Program-made: the position numbers and the translations under genes
In this document: positions 1 to 7,070 of the stretch, piece after piece
How the letters are laid out: each line of letters begins with the position of its first letter
How positions within the stretch are numbered: the first letter of the stretch is position 1
The notes under the pieces: model-generated
Seen by the model: only the letters and a program-made list of their open reading frames with translations
Database searches by the model: none
What the model was told of the DNA's origin: nothing
Assembly: GCA_002450255.1 (NCBI GenBank)
Contig: DJYW01000047.1
Span: 14,239 to 25,210, forward strand
Reading direction: 5' to 3'
DNA: 10,972 nt
DNA from: Gammaproteobacteria bacterium UBA6968
Lineage (GTDB): Bacteria; Pseudomonadota; Gammaproteobacteria; Pseudomonadales; Azotimanducaceae

Positions 1-992
1 GTCACTTCCACCAAAGGTTCGTTGCGGATGCGCTTTCGTGCCCAGGCATCATCAACAGGATTGTTAGCCCAATCGACCAGCTTAAACATCTGCCCATTTG
101 AGCCATTCGAGTTGTGTGGGATAGCCAAGGCTTCTATGCCGTTGTTTCTGAGTCCATCCATCCAATCCCAGAGCCCCTCAGGATTCTGACTGTGGAACCG
201 CGAAAACGGCATTGCAGGCAATCGATCGGCGCCTTGGAAGATAACATTGCGATGCAAATTGCCACGATCGTCCGTCGAAGAGGTATATTCGTAAGCTACG
301 AAGGTTGTGAAATTACCCGGATCGTCGAACGCTTCCGCGGCGCGAACCGTATCAGTCCAGGCATCTTGAGCGATTCGGTCTAGCACACTTGGATCGATGC
401 TCCCGTCAGACAGCATGGACCATGTGTCGGGAAGGAACGTACTGAAAGCCGTCACTCGCTTCGGTAGGCTCTCAAAATTCTGATTTTCTGCTGCATTCAA
501 ATTGTGCAGATCCTGCACATGACCATATCTCGAAAAATCTGTGGTGGTATCTGCGGCTTCTTTGACTGCGCCCAGGAACATGGCATGGTCGGTTACCGCA
601 TAAAAATCCAGCGGTGCCCGAAGCTGCACGTCGAACCCGGCAGGGTGCTTTATGGCCTCCCCCTTTGCAAAGCGATATGCATCATAGGGTGACGCGACGG
701 TGCCAAAAGCAAATGCGTCAAAAGAGTAATTGGTGTGCACGTGCAGATCACCAAAATAGGCATTCCTGCTAGCGTTATCTTCCGGGTTAGCATTAATAGT
801 CTCCGGTGGCATTGCTAGCGGAGTACCGCCGAACCTTACTGCAACTGTTTCGGTTTCTTCTGTCTCGGACGCTAATTGCGCGGCTTCGTTTGGCCCGACG
901 TCGTTGCTTGTCTCTTTACCGCTACAACCTGCTAACCAACCGACCAGCAGTGCATAGCAAAATGACAAGACCAGTTTTTTTTTCGTGAACAT
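1..992 (-). CDS. DUF3604 family lipoprotein, C-terminus off the window
   Basis: The reading frame is open from ATG at 992 to the window edge, giving 330 visible residues of a family usually about 600 or more long; the C-terminus is missing. Residues 1-23 form a lipoprotein signal (MFTKKK, hydrophobic stretch, lipobox LAGC with Cys23), so the mature protein should be membrane-anchored in the envelope. A Ser/Glu/Thr-rich linker follows, then GDLHVHTNYS (81-90) and LDFYAVTDHAMFLG (about 128-141). These are the PHP-like metal-binding motifs typical of DUF3604. Further family-like segments are FVAYEYTSS, GNLHRNVIF and AIPHNSNGSNG. A GGAG Shine-Dalgarno lies 7-8 nt before the ATG. DUF3604 proteins are presumed metal-dependent hydrolases; no substrate is assigned here. 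The gene is divergent from the PPIase-HupE unit. The start region has an A9 tract (codons 4-6) and a G7 tract just upstream. Family identification is strong, the function is not. Confidence 0.88.
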   Translation of the reverse strand, partial: MFTKKKLVLSFCYALLVGWLAGCSGKETSNDVGPNEAAQLASETEETETVAVRFGGTPLAMPPETINANPEDNASRNAYFGDLHVHTNYSFDAFAFGTVASPYDAYRFAKGEAIKHPAGFDVQLRAPLDFYAVTDHAMFLGAVKEAADTTTDFSRYGHVQDLHNLNAAENQNFESLPKRVTAFSTFLPDTWSMLSDGSIDPSVLDRIAQDAWTDTVRAAEAFDDPGNFTTFVAYEYTSSTDDRGNLHRNVIFQGADRLPAMPFSRFHSQNPEGLWDWMDGLRNNGIEALAIPHNSNGSNGQMFKLVDWANNPVDDAWARKRIRNEPLVEV

Positions 993-1022
993 GGCTTCTC
1001 TCCCCCCCAAGGAATGACCTTC

Positions 1023-1070
1023 TTAGACTAATGCCCAGACAAATACCCAGACAAGTACTTAGACAAAAAC
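1023..1070 (-). repeat. Four tandem 12-bp repeats in the DUF3604 leader
   Basis: On the plus strand the units are TTAGACTAATGC (1023-1034), CCAGACAAATAC (1035-1046), CCAGACAAGTAC (1047-1058) and TTAGACAAAAAC (1059-1070). Read toward the DUF3604 gene, the consensus is GTATTTGTCTGG. The array lies 31-78 bp upstream of the start codon. The core TTGTCT matches the core of the repeats in front of the divergent PPIase gene, so a common binding protein is plausible. The repeat itself is directly visible; its role is inferred. Confidence 0.8.
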
Positions 1071-1345
1071 TCCCTAACTGCTGAAAAACTAGAGGCTTGT
1101 CTCGACATGCTAGATTAAGTCGCCGCAAAAAAACACAGAATCCGAACTAGAATCACCTTAGACGTCACGCGAAATAACTTTAACTTGTGGCATAAATCGT
1201 TCTCGCTTTACCGAGAAGCAACGGCAAATTGGCTTTTTTTGTGGGTTGTTTGCAATGTAAACAGCCGCTTAGGCACTACTAAGTAGCGAAGAAATCGGAC
1301 CCAGGGTGCATCGAGTGGTTCGCATCCGGCTATCTTTTGTATAGT

Positions 1346-1397
1346 GCGCTTGTTTGTAAAACGCATTTGTCTGTAAAAAGCATTTGTTTTGCCAAAC
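1346..1397 (+). repeat. Three tandem 17-bp repeats in the PPIase leader
   Basis: The units are 1346-1362 (GCGCTTGTTTGTAAAAC), 1363-1379 (GCATTTGTCTGTAAAAA) and a looser third at 1380-1397 (GCATTTGTTTTGCCAAAC). They sit 39-90 bp before the chosen GTG start, directly after a possible -10 box. The middle unit's GCATTTGTCTG differs by one base from GTATTTGTCTG in the DUF3604 leader array. The frame is open through the repeats, so an upstream ATG at 1337 would translate them, but the protein family argues against that start. Confidence 0.75.
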
Positions 1398-1435
1398 ATT
1401 TACTATTGGGGTCTGGCGTGAGGAAGGGGAAAACA

Positions 1436-2248
1436 GTGAGGAGTTGGTTAAAGGATCCGGTGATGTCCTTCGTTGTCGCAGGCGCGGCTATTTTCATGAT
1501 CTCTGCTTTCTTCACGGATTCGGAAATATCCAGAGTCATTGAACTTAATGATTCGGATGTCGAACGCCTAAGCGGAAATTGGCGTATGCAAAGGGGGCGT
1601 AAACCCTTGGCAGAGGAACTGGATGAGATAGTTGATCAATATGTTAGAGACGAGATTTACTTCCGAGAATCCCAACGCCTGGGGCTGCATGTAAACGACT
1701 CAATTATACGTCGCAGGTTGGTTCAGAAACTGACGTTTCTGACGGAGGATATCGCAAACGCGCAACCCCTTGAGGAAAAGGCGATTCGCGATCACTTTGA
1801 CGACAACGCTAAAGATTATCGTGTTGCTGAGCGGCTATCTTTTGAACACAAGTTCTTTTCGAACGAACGCCGCGAAAACGCAAAAAAAGATGCTCAGTTG
1901 GCACTTGAATCTGGCGATGCCGGAGATTCCTTTACTCTGCAAAAAGAATACATCAAACGCACACCTCATCAGATCCGTGGTTTTTTAGGGGACCAATTCA
2001 CTGCCGCCATCATGGCGTTGGAAACAGCGCCGACCTGGCAAGGTCCTATCCCTTCGACCTACGGCTGGCATGTGGTCAAACTCTATGCGGTGGAAGAATC
2101 GTTTATACCGGAATTTCAGGCGGTAAAAGAACGTGTAGCGAGAGATGCCGTGATCGCCATCCGCAGCAGCGCGAACGCGTCTTACTATGCGGATTTGAAA
2201 AGTCGCTACGAAGTCATTTATCCAACTTCACTGCAACCGGTGCAATGA
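1436..2248 (+). CDS. Membrane-anchored parvulin-type peptidyl-prolyl isomerase (PpiC-like)
   Basis: I start this 270-residue protein at GTG 1436. AGGAAGGGG lies 6 nt upstream, and the resulting N-terminus (VRSWLKDPV then hydrophobic residues) matches the family's usual opening of a short basic segment plus one membrane anchor (about residues 9-28). Starting at ATG 1337 would add 33 residues encoded by a tandem repeat. A helical chaperone-like region (about 35-130) follows. A divergent parvulin domain spans about 134-225, with LSFEHKFFS near its start and the hallmark GPIPSTYGWHVVK at 203-215. It should act in the periplasm, tethered to the inner membrane, folding or isomerising exported proteins. 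Its TGA overlaps the HupE-type start (ATGATG at 2245), so the two are probably translationally coupled. The neighbouring HupE and DUF3604 proteins may be its clients; that is inference. Confidence 0.85.
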   Translation: MRSWLKDPVMSFVVAGAAIFMISAFFTDSEISRVIELNDSDVERLSGNWRMQRGRKPLAEELDEIVDQYVRDEIYFRESQRLGLHVNDSIIRRRLVQKLTFLTEDIANAQPLEEKAIRDHFDDNAKDYRVAERLSFEHKFFSNERRENAKKDAQLALESGDAGDSFTLQKEYIKRTPHQIRGFLGDQFTAAIMALETAPTWQGPIPSTYGWHVVKLYAVEESFIPEFQAVKERVARDAVIAIRSSANASYYADLKSRYEVIYPTSLQPVQ

Positions 2249-3231
2249 TGGGCCGCTTGTTGCTAACCGTAATCATCAGTAGCCTTTGCTGGCTGGCCTC
2301 GTGCGGTAACGCGCAGGCGCATGAATTCCGGCCAGGGCATCTGCAGCTTAAAGAAGTGGATGAGGAGACGACTCGATATTACGTATTGTGGAAAAAACCG
2401 ATTCTGCTCAACACTACTGTCGAGTTGACGCCGCAGTTCGCGCCGGAATGCAAAATCACCAATGTCGCGCCGCCTAAGGTAGGTAACGTCGCACTAATCT
2501 ATCACTGGAAAACCAATTGCGACCTAGGCCAAACATCAATCCGCATAAACGGCTTAACCTATAGCCACACTGACGTATTAGTATCGTTAGAAAAGCTGGA
2601 CGGGGATAAAAGCAGTTATGTCTTGCGACCAGACGAACCCACCTTAAACCTGCAAAAGCAAGCGGTTCCCGCTTTGAGCTACTTTGTTATCGGCATCGAG
2701 CATCTTGTATTCGGGATCGATCACGTGTTGTTTGTCATCGGACTGTTCTTGTTTATCAGAGACCCTATAACACTGGTAAAGACCATAACGGCTTTTACCA
2801 TTTCGCATAGCATCACCCTGGCGCTGTCGGTGTTGGAATTCGTAAAACTTGATCAGGCCCCGACAGAAGCCGTTATCGCGTTGTCCATTTTCTTTTTGGC
2901 AAGCGAGTTAGCCCGAGATGAAAGTCAACGCTCTCGCCTCACTCAGGGTCGCCCATGGGTCATGGCATTTGTCTTCGGCCTACTCCACGGCCTGGGTTTT
3001 GCCGGAGCGCTTACCGACATTGGCCTCCCGAAAGACGACCTTTGGCTGTCGTTGCTGCTTTTCAACTTAGGTATCGAAGCCGGTCAGGTTGCCGTCATTC
3101 TCATACTCGCGGCTTGCGCTTGGTTTTTGACTCGGCTCGGTTGGCAACGAATGTTCAATAAAACTGCAGCATGGGGAATGGGTTGTTTAGCTACGTTCTG
3201 GACCATCGACAGAACGCTGTTATTGCTTTAG
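2245..3231 (+). CDS. HupE/UreJ family membrane protein (HupE_UreJ_2 type)
   Basis: A 328-residue protein with an N-terminal signal peptide. Cleavage is likely after AQA (25), which would leave a mature N-terminus of HEFRP; LASC at 17-20 could alternatively act as a lipobox. A periplasmic beta-rich domain spans about 26-140. The C-terminal membrane domain carries HLVFGIDH (153-160), TISHS (185-189), LLHGLGFAG (247-255) and LLFNLGIEAGQ (271-281). These His/Asp/Glu-bearing helices are the signature of the HupE/UreJ group, some members of which transport nickel or cobalt. Five to seven helices are visible, ending in TIDRTL. The start overlaps the PPIase stop, so both belong to one transcript. No hydrogenase or urease gene is in the window, so the metal and purpose are unknown. 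The family call is firm; the transport role is inferred. Confidence 0.88.
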   Translation: MMGRLLLTVIISSLCWLASCGNAQAHEFRPGHLQLKEVDEETTRYYVLWKKPILLNTTVELTPQFAPECKITNVAPPKVGNVALIYHWKTNCDLGQTSIRINGLTYSHTDVLVSLEKLDGDKSSYVLRPDEPTLNLQKQAVPALSYFVIGIEHLVFGIDHVLFVIGLFLFIRDPITLVKTITAFTISHSITLALSVLEFVKLDQAPTEAVIALSIFFLASELARDESQRSRLTQGRPWVMAFVFGLLHGLGFAGALTDIGLPKDDLWLSLLLFNLGIEAGQVAVILILAACAWFLTRLGWQRMFNKTAAWGMGCLATFWTIDRTLLLL

Positions 3232-3269
3232 CCCATACAGCAGGCCCCATAACAAAGACTCGGCGAACA

Positions 3270-3286
3270 CTTTGCTCAAAGCAAAG
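3270..3286. terminator. Possible hairpin between convergent genes
   Basis: CTTTGCT and AGCAAAG form a perfect 7-bp stem with a 3-nt loop, in the 91-bp gap between the HupE-type gene and the converging PhoX-family gene. There is no T tract on either side, so it is at best a weak bidirectional terminator. Confidence 0.35.
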
Positions 3287-3322
3287 CGGCGGGCCCGATG
3301 TCTCGGCTACCCTGGCCTAATC

Positions 3323-4654
3323 TCAAGCTTCCATAAATCGATCCCATGGGCCGGTGATCGCAAGCGTGCGAGTAGGCGAATAGGCATTGACGAACATCCA
3401 TTTGCCGTCTGGGGAAAAACACGCGCCAGCGGGTTCCGTTTGCAAACGCAAACGACCTAAGGCATAGGCTCGTCCATCCGGGGTAATGCCGCGCAGGTGG
3501 TTGTCAACCACGTCAGTGTATTGGTCCTCACAGACTATCAAATGCCCATTTGGCGCGACCACTAAATTATCGCCATAGTTAAACTGTTGTTCGGAAGTGC
3601 TTTCAAAAAATAGCTCTATCTCGTCCGCCGCACCGTTACGTCCCGGTATCAATCGGAAAATTTGTCCAAGCCGTTTTGTGCCGCCGCTAGTCGAACAGAA
3701 ATACAGTTCCTCTTCGCCCATATGAATACCTTCACCGCGAGCGATCAAAGTCGCGCCGGCCCGCTGAGCTCGTAGACGAAGATCGTCCGCCGGCGCTTCC
3801 GGCTCATCCAGATCAATCCAACTCACCGCGCGGCGTTGGCCAACCAACATAGAAGCGTCTGACCAATTCCTGGAATCGGCTATTCCGGCAATCTGCATTG
3901 CTTGCAACCGGCCCCCGGCGTTAAGTTGGCCAGGAATCGTTGGGACAAACCGATATAACACACCGTCATCGCGGTCTTCCGTCTGATAGACCAGACCGCT
4001 ATCAGGATCGACACAAGCAGCCTCGTGATTAAATCGACCCATCGCGACCAAAGGCTCCGCGTCTACCAGCCCTGTCGCATTCGCTGGCACCTCAAATACC
4101 CAACCATGCTCTTTATTCAAGCCTTTACCATAGCGATGGCCGGGTCCAACCGGCGCTTCTTCGCACGACAGCCAGGTTCCCCAAGGCGTAACACCCCCGG
4201 CACAATTACGAATCGTTCCACCTAACGATCGGAACTGATCTTTAACCGCGAGCGTCTCTGCATCCAATACGACGTGGGTGGTTCCACCAGGCACGAAAGT
4301 GCCGTTGACCATGCCAAAGCCTGTACTGATTTCGCCGCCGGATTCATCTTGCGGCGTTAGCTCGTGATTGCGTATGAGCACTATTTCATCCGCACCTCTA
4401 GGCAGGCATCCCATGCCATCAGCTTTATCTGGCACCGAGCCGCCATCTCTCATAGCGTCGCCGAGACTCGACAACAATCGATAGCTAAAGCCATTTGGAA
4501 GATCCAGAAGCCCATTCGGGTCTTCCACCAATGGGCCATATCCCGAGGCAATTTGTGTTGCTTTTTGGAGTTGCTCTCGCCCGCTGCAGCCGCTGCAAAG
4601 CAGGGCCGCAAAAGCTGTTCCCGTAGCGCCCATAAACCGACGACGGTTCATCAT
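3323..4654 (-). CDS. PhoX family (DUF839) Tat-exported protein, possible phosphatase
   Basis: A 443-residue protein. The N-terminus NRRRFMG plus a hydrophobic stretch ending in LLCSGC is a twin-arginine signal. Cys23 could be lipidated, although the residue at -3 (Cys) is unusual for a lipobox. The beta-propeller body has the PhoX hallmarks: PLVEDPNGLLDLPNGFSYR (41-59), RNCAGG (149-154), TPWGTWLSCEE (156-166), FNHEAACVD (208-216), TEDRDDGVLYRF (225-236), GEGIHMGEEELYF (307-319), GDNLVV (361-366) and EPAGACFSPDGKWMFVN (407-423). PhoX enzymes are Fe/Ca phosphatases releasing phosphate outside the cytoplasm; the segment around Cys151 corresponds to the metal-site region. This is a short form compared with the roughly 600-700 residues of characterised PhoX, so the substrate is uncertain. 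GGGGAG lies 7 nt before the ATG. I see no convincing Pho box upstream. Confidence 0.88.
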   Translation of the reverse strand: MMNRRRFMGATGTAFAALLCSGCSGREQLQKATQIASGYGPLVEDPNGLLDLPNGFSYRLLSSLGDAMRDGGSVPDKADGMGCLPRGADEIVLIRNHELTPQDESGGEISTGFGMVNGTFVPGGTTHVVLDAETLAVKDQFRSLGGTIRNCAGGVTPWGTWLSCEEAPVGPGHRYGKGLNKEHGWVFEVPANATGLVDAEPLVAMGRFNHEAACVDPDSGLVYQTEDRDDGVLYRFVPTIPGQLNAGGRLQAMQIAGIADSRNWSDASMLVGQRRAVSWIDLDEPEAPADDLRLRAQRAGATLIARGEGIHMGEEELYFCSTSGGTKRLGQIFRLIPGRNGAADEIELFFESTSEQQFNYGDNLVVAPNGHLIVCEDQYTDVVDNHLRGITPDGRAYALGRLRLQTEPAGACFSPDGKWMFVNAYSPTRTLAITGPWDRFMEA

Positions 4655-5217
4655 GCCAATTCTCCCCTTACCAACGCTATGTGATGACTGGTTTTAGCGA
4701 AACAATTTTTTGTTACACCGTCATTGCACTGCCGATAAAACCGACAAAAGTGAAAAAGCTGGTTCAGGTGAGGCTGGGCGCAGCTAACTCGATAGCCAGC
4801 AAAACGGAGGCGAGTGGCTGCGTCCACCGTTTGGTCACTTCTGACCGACGCTCGCAATCGCAAGCCGCAAAAGCAACTGACCCTAGGACCCGAAGGCTGA
4901 CAACAACGGAGAGCAAAATAGCCAATAGAGTGCAGCGGTACCGAGGCCTTTCTGCTCAGCAGCACCTGTGCTTACCAGCGCCTGGGTTGAGCCGCTACCG
5001 AGCTTAACGCTACCTGGTCGGCCCTAAGGCTTCTAGACATTCACTCTAATAATCCGAGTCATGCAGGCTAAATATTTTGCGGCAGACAAAAACCAGGACA
5101 ACGAATCCCGATATGACGCAAAGCCACGGCACTCGCAATATTTTAATCTGCCGAGCAACAGTGATGGTCTAAAAATTGTCGGTACGCTCTCCGCAAGGCG
5201 CCTAATCTGAGTCCTCG
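4655..5217. other. Gene-poor intergenic stretch
   Basis: This lies between the selenoprotein gene and the PhoX-family gene, both on the minus strand, and should contain the latter's promoter. Open frames of about 105 codons exist on both strands (4681-5007 plus, 4651-4965 minus). Their translations are Arg/Ser/Cys-rich with no domain or signal, and they overlap each other, so I do not call them genes. A weak AACAA/TTGTT inverted repeat is at 4701-4714. Nothing else is recognised. Confidence 0.6.
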
Positions 5218-6390
5218 TTAAGGTCTTCCGGCCGGCGCTAGGCCAAACCATACGGCTTGCTCTACTTGTTTGTCGCGCATGGCGCGTCGCGCTTTTAAAA
5301 TTACCTGACCAGCCTGGGTTTGTTCATAAAACCACTGTTCCGTCGCCCATGGCGCGATCGGTCCCTCAGCAAGTTCGCAGGCTAATTCTTCGTAGTAACT
5401 GCGGATATCATGGGCCGTCCCGTAAATGGACTCGGCTGAAAATCCAACCGTTTCCCAGTCCTCGCCATCAGCTATTCGCGCGATTTTTGCAAGCGCTTCG
5501 GGTATGTCCTCGGCGTGAATACGCATGCCTACAGAAGTTTTGCTGCTGATTTCGCGGGCACGTTCGTAGGCCGCTCGTAATGCCTGAGCCTCGTCCACCG
5601 CTGGATGCAAGCCCGGGTTTAATCTTGCCGGCAACGCGCACTGCAGTGGCTCACCATCCGTCGCACTAATGCTAATCGGAAAGTCCCTGATGACAGGTCC
5701 GGCGTTTTCCTCGAGCAATTCAAAGGCGGACTGTAAAACTTGGGTCTGAAAAACTGTGTCACTGGGTTTGCCCAGAGATAAGCCCAGCGGAAATCGGGTG
5801 TGTAGCGCTCTTGGGACACCCATCCGCTCCGCAATTCTCCGCAGCGGCGTAAGGACTACTGTCGCTAATCCCGCCGCCTCAAAAACATGCGCAAGCGTAC
5901 ACACGGTACGCGGGCACAGCGGTCAAGTGCCGGTAAGTAAGACGACATCGACGTGCTCATTCAGCATTTGTTGAGCGCAATGGGGGCCAGAATCTAAGCG
6001 TATTTCAGACACGCTGGCTGATTGGTTACCCGCAAATGAGTAATGAGTGTCAGCTACCGCGCCAATACTGCCGCTGCTGAGCATTTCCTCAAGCCGGTCG
6101 ATTGGGTAAACGACATTGATGTCCGCCGCAAATCCGCCTCGATCAAAATTTACGCTGTGATGCCCAAGCTTTAGATTTCTCGCGCTCCTCGATAACGTTT
6201 CGTAGTGATAGTCACTGTCACCTAGTTCAAAGCCGGCTCCATCTTGATGCAACGCCGCAGTTGTGACGATGGCTATCTTGGCGGACGCTAACGGTTTTGA
6301 TTTGCTGAAACTACACTGCGGGAATTCCGGAATGGGCAGCGTCTCCGCAAATTTTTGTATGGCTTGGTCATCTTTGCCGAATATAGACAT
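5218..6390 (-). CDS. Selenoprotein, glycine/sarcosine/betaine reductase B family (GrdB/PrdB-like), with in-frame UGA as Sec
   Basis: Two abutting ORFs in one frame are separated only by TGA at 5925-5923. Read through, they give a 390-residue protein with selenocysteine at position 156. The N-terminal part has VTTAALHQDGAGFELGDSDY, SVNFDRGGF, NVVYPIDRL and ADTHYSF, all typical of the reductase selenoprotein B family. The UGA lies in VVLLTGT-U-PLCPRTV, a U-x-x-C redox motif at the family's active site. After it, EAAGLATVVL, FPLGLSLGKPSD and the C-terminal EQWFYEQT region continue the same family with no frameshift or second stop. A bacterial SECIS hairpin starts 4 nt after the UGA. The start is ATG 6390, with GAGG 10 nt upstream. 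It is presumably a cytoplasmic thiol/selenol redox enzyme; the substrate is unknown. No grdA, prdA or sel gene is in the window. A pseudogene is the alternative, but the placement of the UGA argues against it. Confidence 0.9.
5888..5922 (-). promoter_or_regulatory. Bacterial SECIS element downstream of the UGA
   Basis: Immediately 3' of TGA (5925-5923), after 4 nt, the mRNA folds as follows. The lower stem is UGUGC (5918-5914) with GCGCA (5892-5888), including one U-G pair. A 2 x 2 internal loop (CC/UU) comes next. The upper stem is a perfect GCGUAC (5911-5906) with GUACGC (5900-5895), closed by a 5-nt apical loop CGUGU. The loop starts 18 nt after UGA and has G in its second position and a U, meeting the usual bSECIS rules (16-37 nt spacing, G in the first two loop bases). 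It should recruit SelB-Sec-tRNA. Confidence 0.85.
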
Positions 6391-6752
6391 GCACTTTTGG
6401 CCTCGAGTAAATCAGCACTGACGTTCCCAGTTGGCCAATATCAAGTCAAGACAGCGTCCATAACCGGAGGCTAGCAGCGATTCAATTGTCCCCCAAAACC
6501 AGCCTCACCTTTGCACCTTTTTCGTTCCTATCTGTCGCCTGGCCCTTTTTCGGGGCATTGAATACGAGCTTTATTTGGCAAGAACAGGCTAAGTTATTAA
6601 TCACTATTTGAGAAAGCTGATACTCATGCATTATCGTCTAGTCGGCACGGGTTTTGCTCTTTCCGGTGATAAGACCGAACGGTTTATATGACTTTGTAAT
6701 AGTTTTTTTAAAAGCTTCGAATAATTTACCCGCAACTCAGAGGTAACTAATA
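6391..6752. other. Divergent intergenic region
   Basis: This separates the minus-strand selenoprotein gene from the plus-strand dockerin-like gene and must carry both promoters. The last 100 bp before 6753 are AT-rich (for example TTTATATGACTTTGTAATAG and a T7 run), compatible with a promoter. I cannot pick a -35/-10 pair with confidence, and no ORF or RNA is seen. Confidence 0.5.
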
Positions 6753-7070
6753 GTGTCCCGGCTGCAGACCTTTCTCACGACAGCGTTGCTAGCACTTTCT
6801 ATCTTTTCTTTAAACGCTCGCTCGGAAGACTTCACCCTAGATGTTGATGCCGACGGAAAGACCGAGCCGTTAACCGACGGATTATTGATCATACGTCACC
6901 TTTTTGATTTTGAGGGCGAGACTCTAACCAGCAGTGCGGTCGGTAGCGACGCTACTCGCTCGAATCCCCAGCAAATAAAAGACTACCTAAACACATACTC
7001 GACGCAATTAGATATTGACGGCGACGGTTTCCTCGACGAATTGATGTCGATGGCGCCAGCCGCAGCCTGA
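6753..7070 (+). CDS. Small secreted protein with dockerin-like calcium-loop repeats
   Basis: A 105-residue protein starting at GTG 6753, with AGAGG 9 nt upstream. Residues 1-24 are a signal peptide (hydrophobic FLTTALLALSIFSL, then NARS/ED). The mature part begins with a dockerin-type loop, DVDADGKTEPLTDG (30-43), then the helix LLIIRHLFDFEGETLTSSAV and ATRSNPQQIKDYL. A second loop, LDIDGDG (86-92), follows, but the protein ends 13 residues later without its helix. Such repeats (LD.DGDG...LTDGLLI.R.LF) usually occur as tandem modules in large secreted proteins of aquatic bacteria, where they bind calcium. Here there is one full and one cut-short module and nothing else. It may be a stand-alone calcium-binding protein or the remnant of a longer one. 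No partner is evident nearby. Confidence 0.72.
   Translation: MSRLQTFLTTALLALSIFSLNARSEDFTLDVDADGKTEPLTDGLLIIRHLFDFEGETLTSSAVGSDATRSNPQQIKDYLNTYSTQLDIDGDGFLDELMSMAPAAA

Larger units (their letters stand above)
993..1435. other. Divergent intergenic region with two tandem-repeat leaders
   Basis: This gene-free stretch separates the DUF3604 lipoprotein from the PPIase gene and must hold both promoters. It contains a 4 x 12 bp repeat on the DUF3604 side and a 3 x 17 bp repeat on the PPIase side, annotated separately. A possible -10 box, TATAGT at 1340-1345, ends exactly where the 17-bp repeats begin, but I find no good -35 at the right spacing. A small inverted repeat, TTCTCG/CGAGAA, lies at 1200-1217. 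A T7 run follows about 14 nt later, which is too far for a standard terminator. Another TTGTCT occurs on the plus strand at 1097-1102. Confidence 0.7.

Noticed and set aside
1023..1397. CRISPR array
   Set aside because: Units of 12 and 17 bp are directly tandem, with no spacers and no cas genes.
1337..1435. Longer PPIase start at ATG 1337
   Set aside because: The extra 33 residues come from a tandem DNA repeat and precede the typical family N-terminus. GTG 1436 has a strong AGGAAGGGG site.
4655..4720. Pho box in front of the PhoX-family gene
   Set aside because: AGTCATCAC-like words occur, but not two CTGTCAT-type direct repeats at 11-bp spacing.
4651..5007. Overlapping ORFs of about 105 codons on both strands (4681-5007 plus, 4651-4965 minus)
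   Set aside because: Composition is Arg/Ser/Cys-rich without domains, signal peptide or clear ribosome site, and they occupy the PhoX-family promoter region.
5218..6390. Reading the two ORFs as a pseudogene or as two separate genes
   Set aside because: The single interruption is TGA, at the redox-active position, with a fitting bSECIS and intact family sequence on both sides. The second half would otherwise start at a GTG inside the hairpin without a ribosome site.
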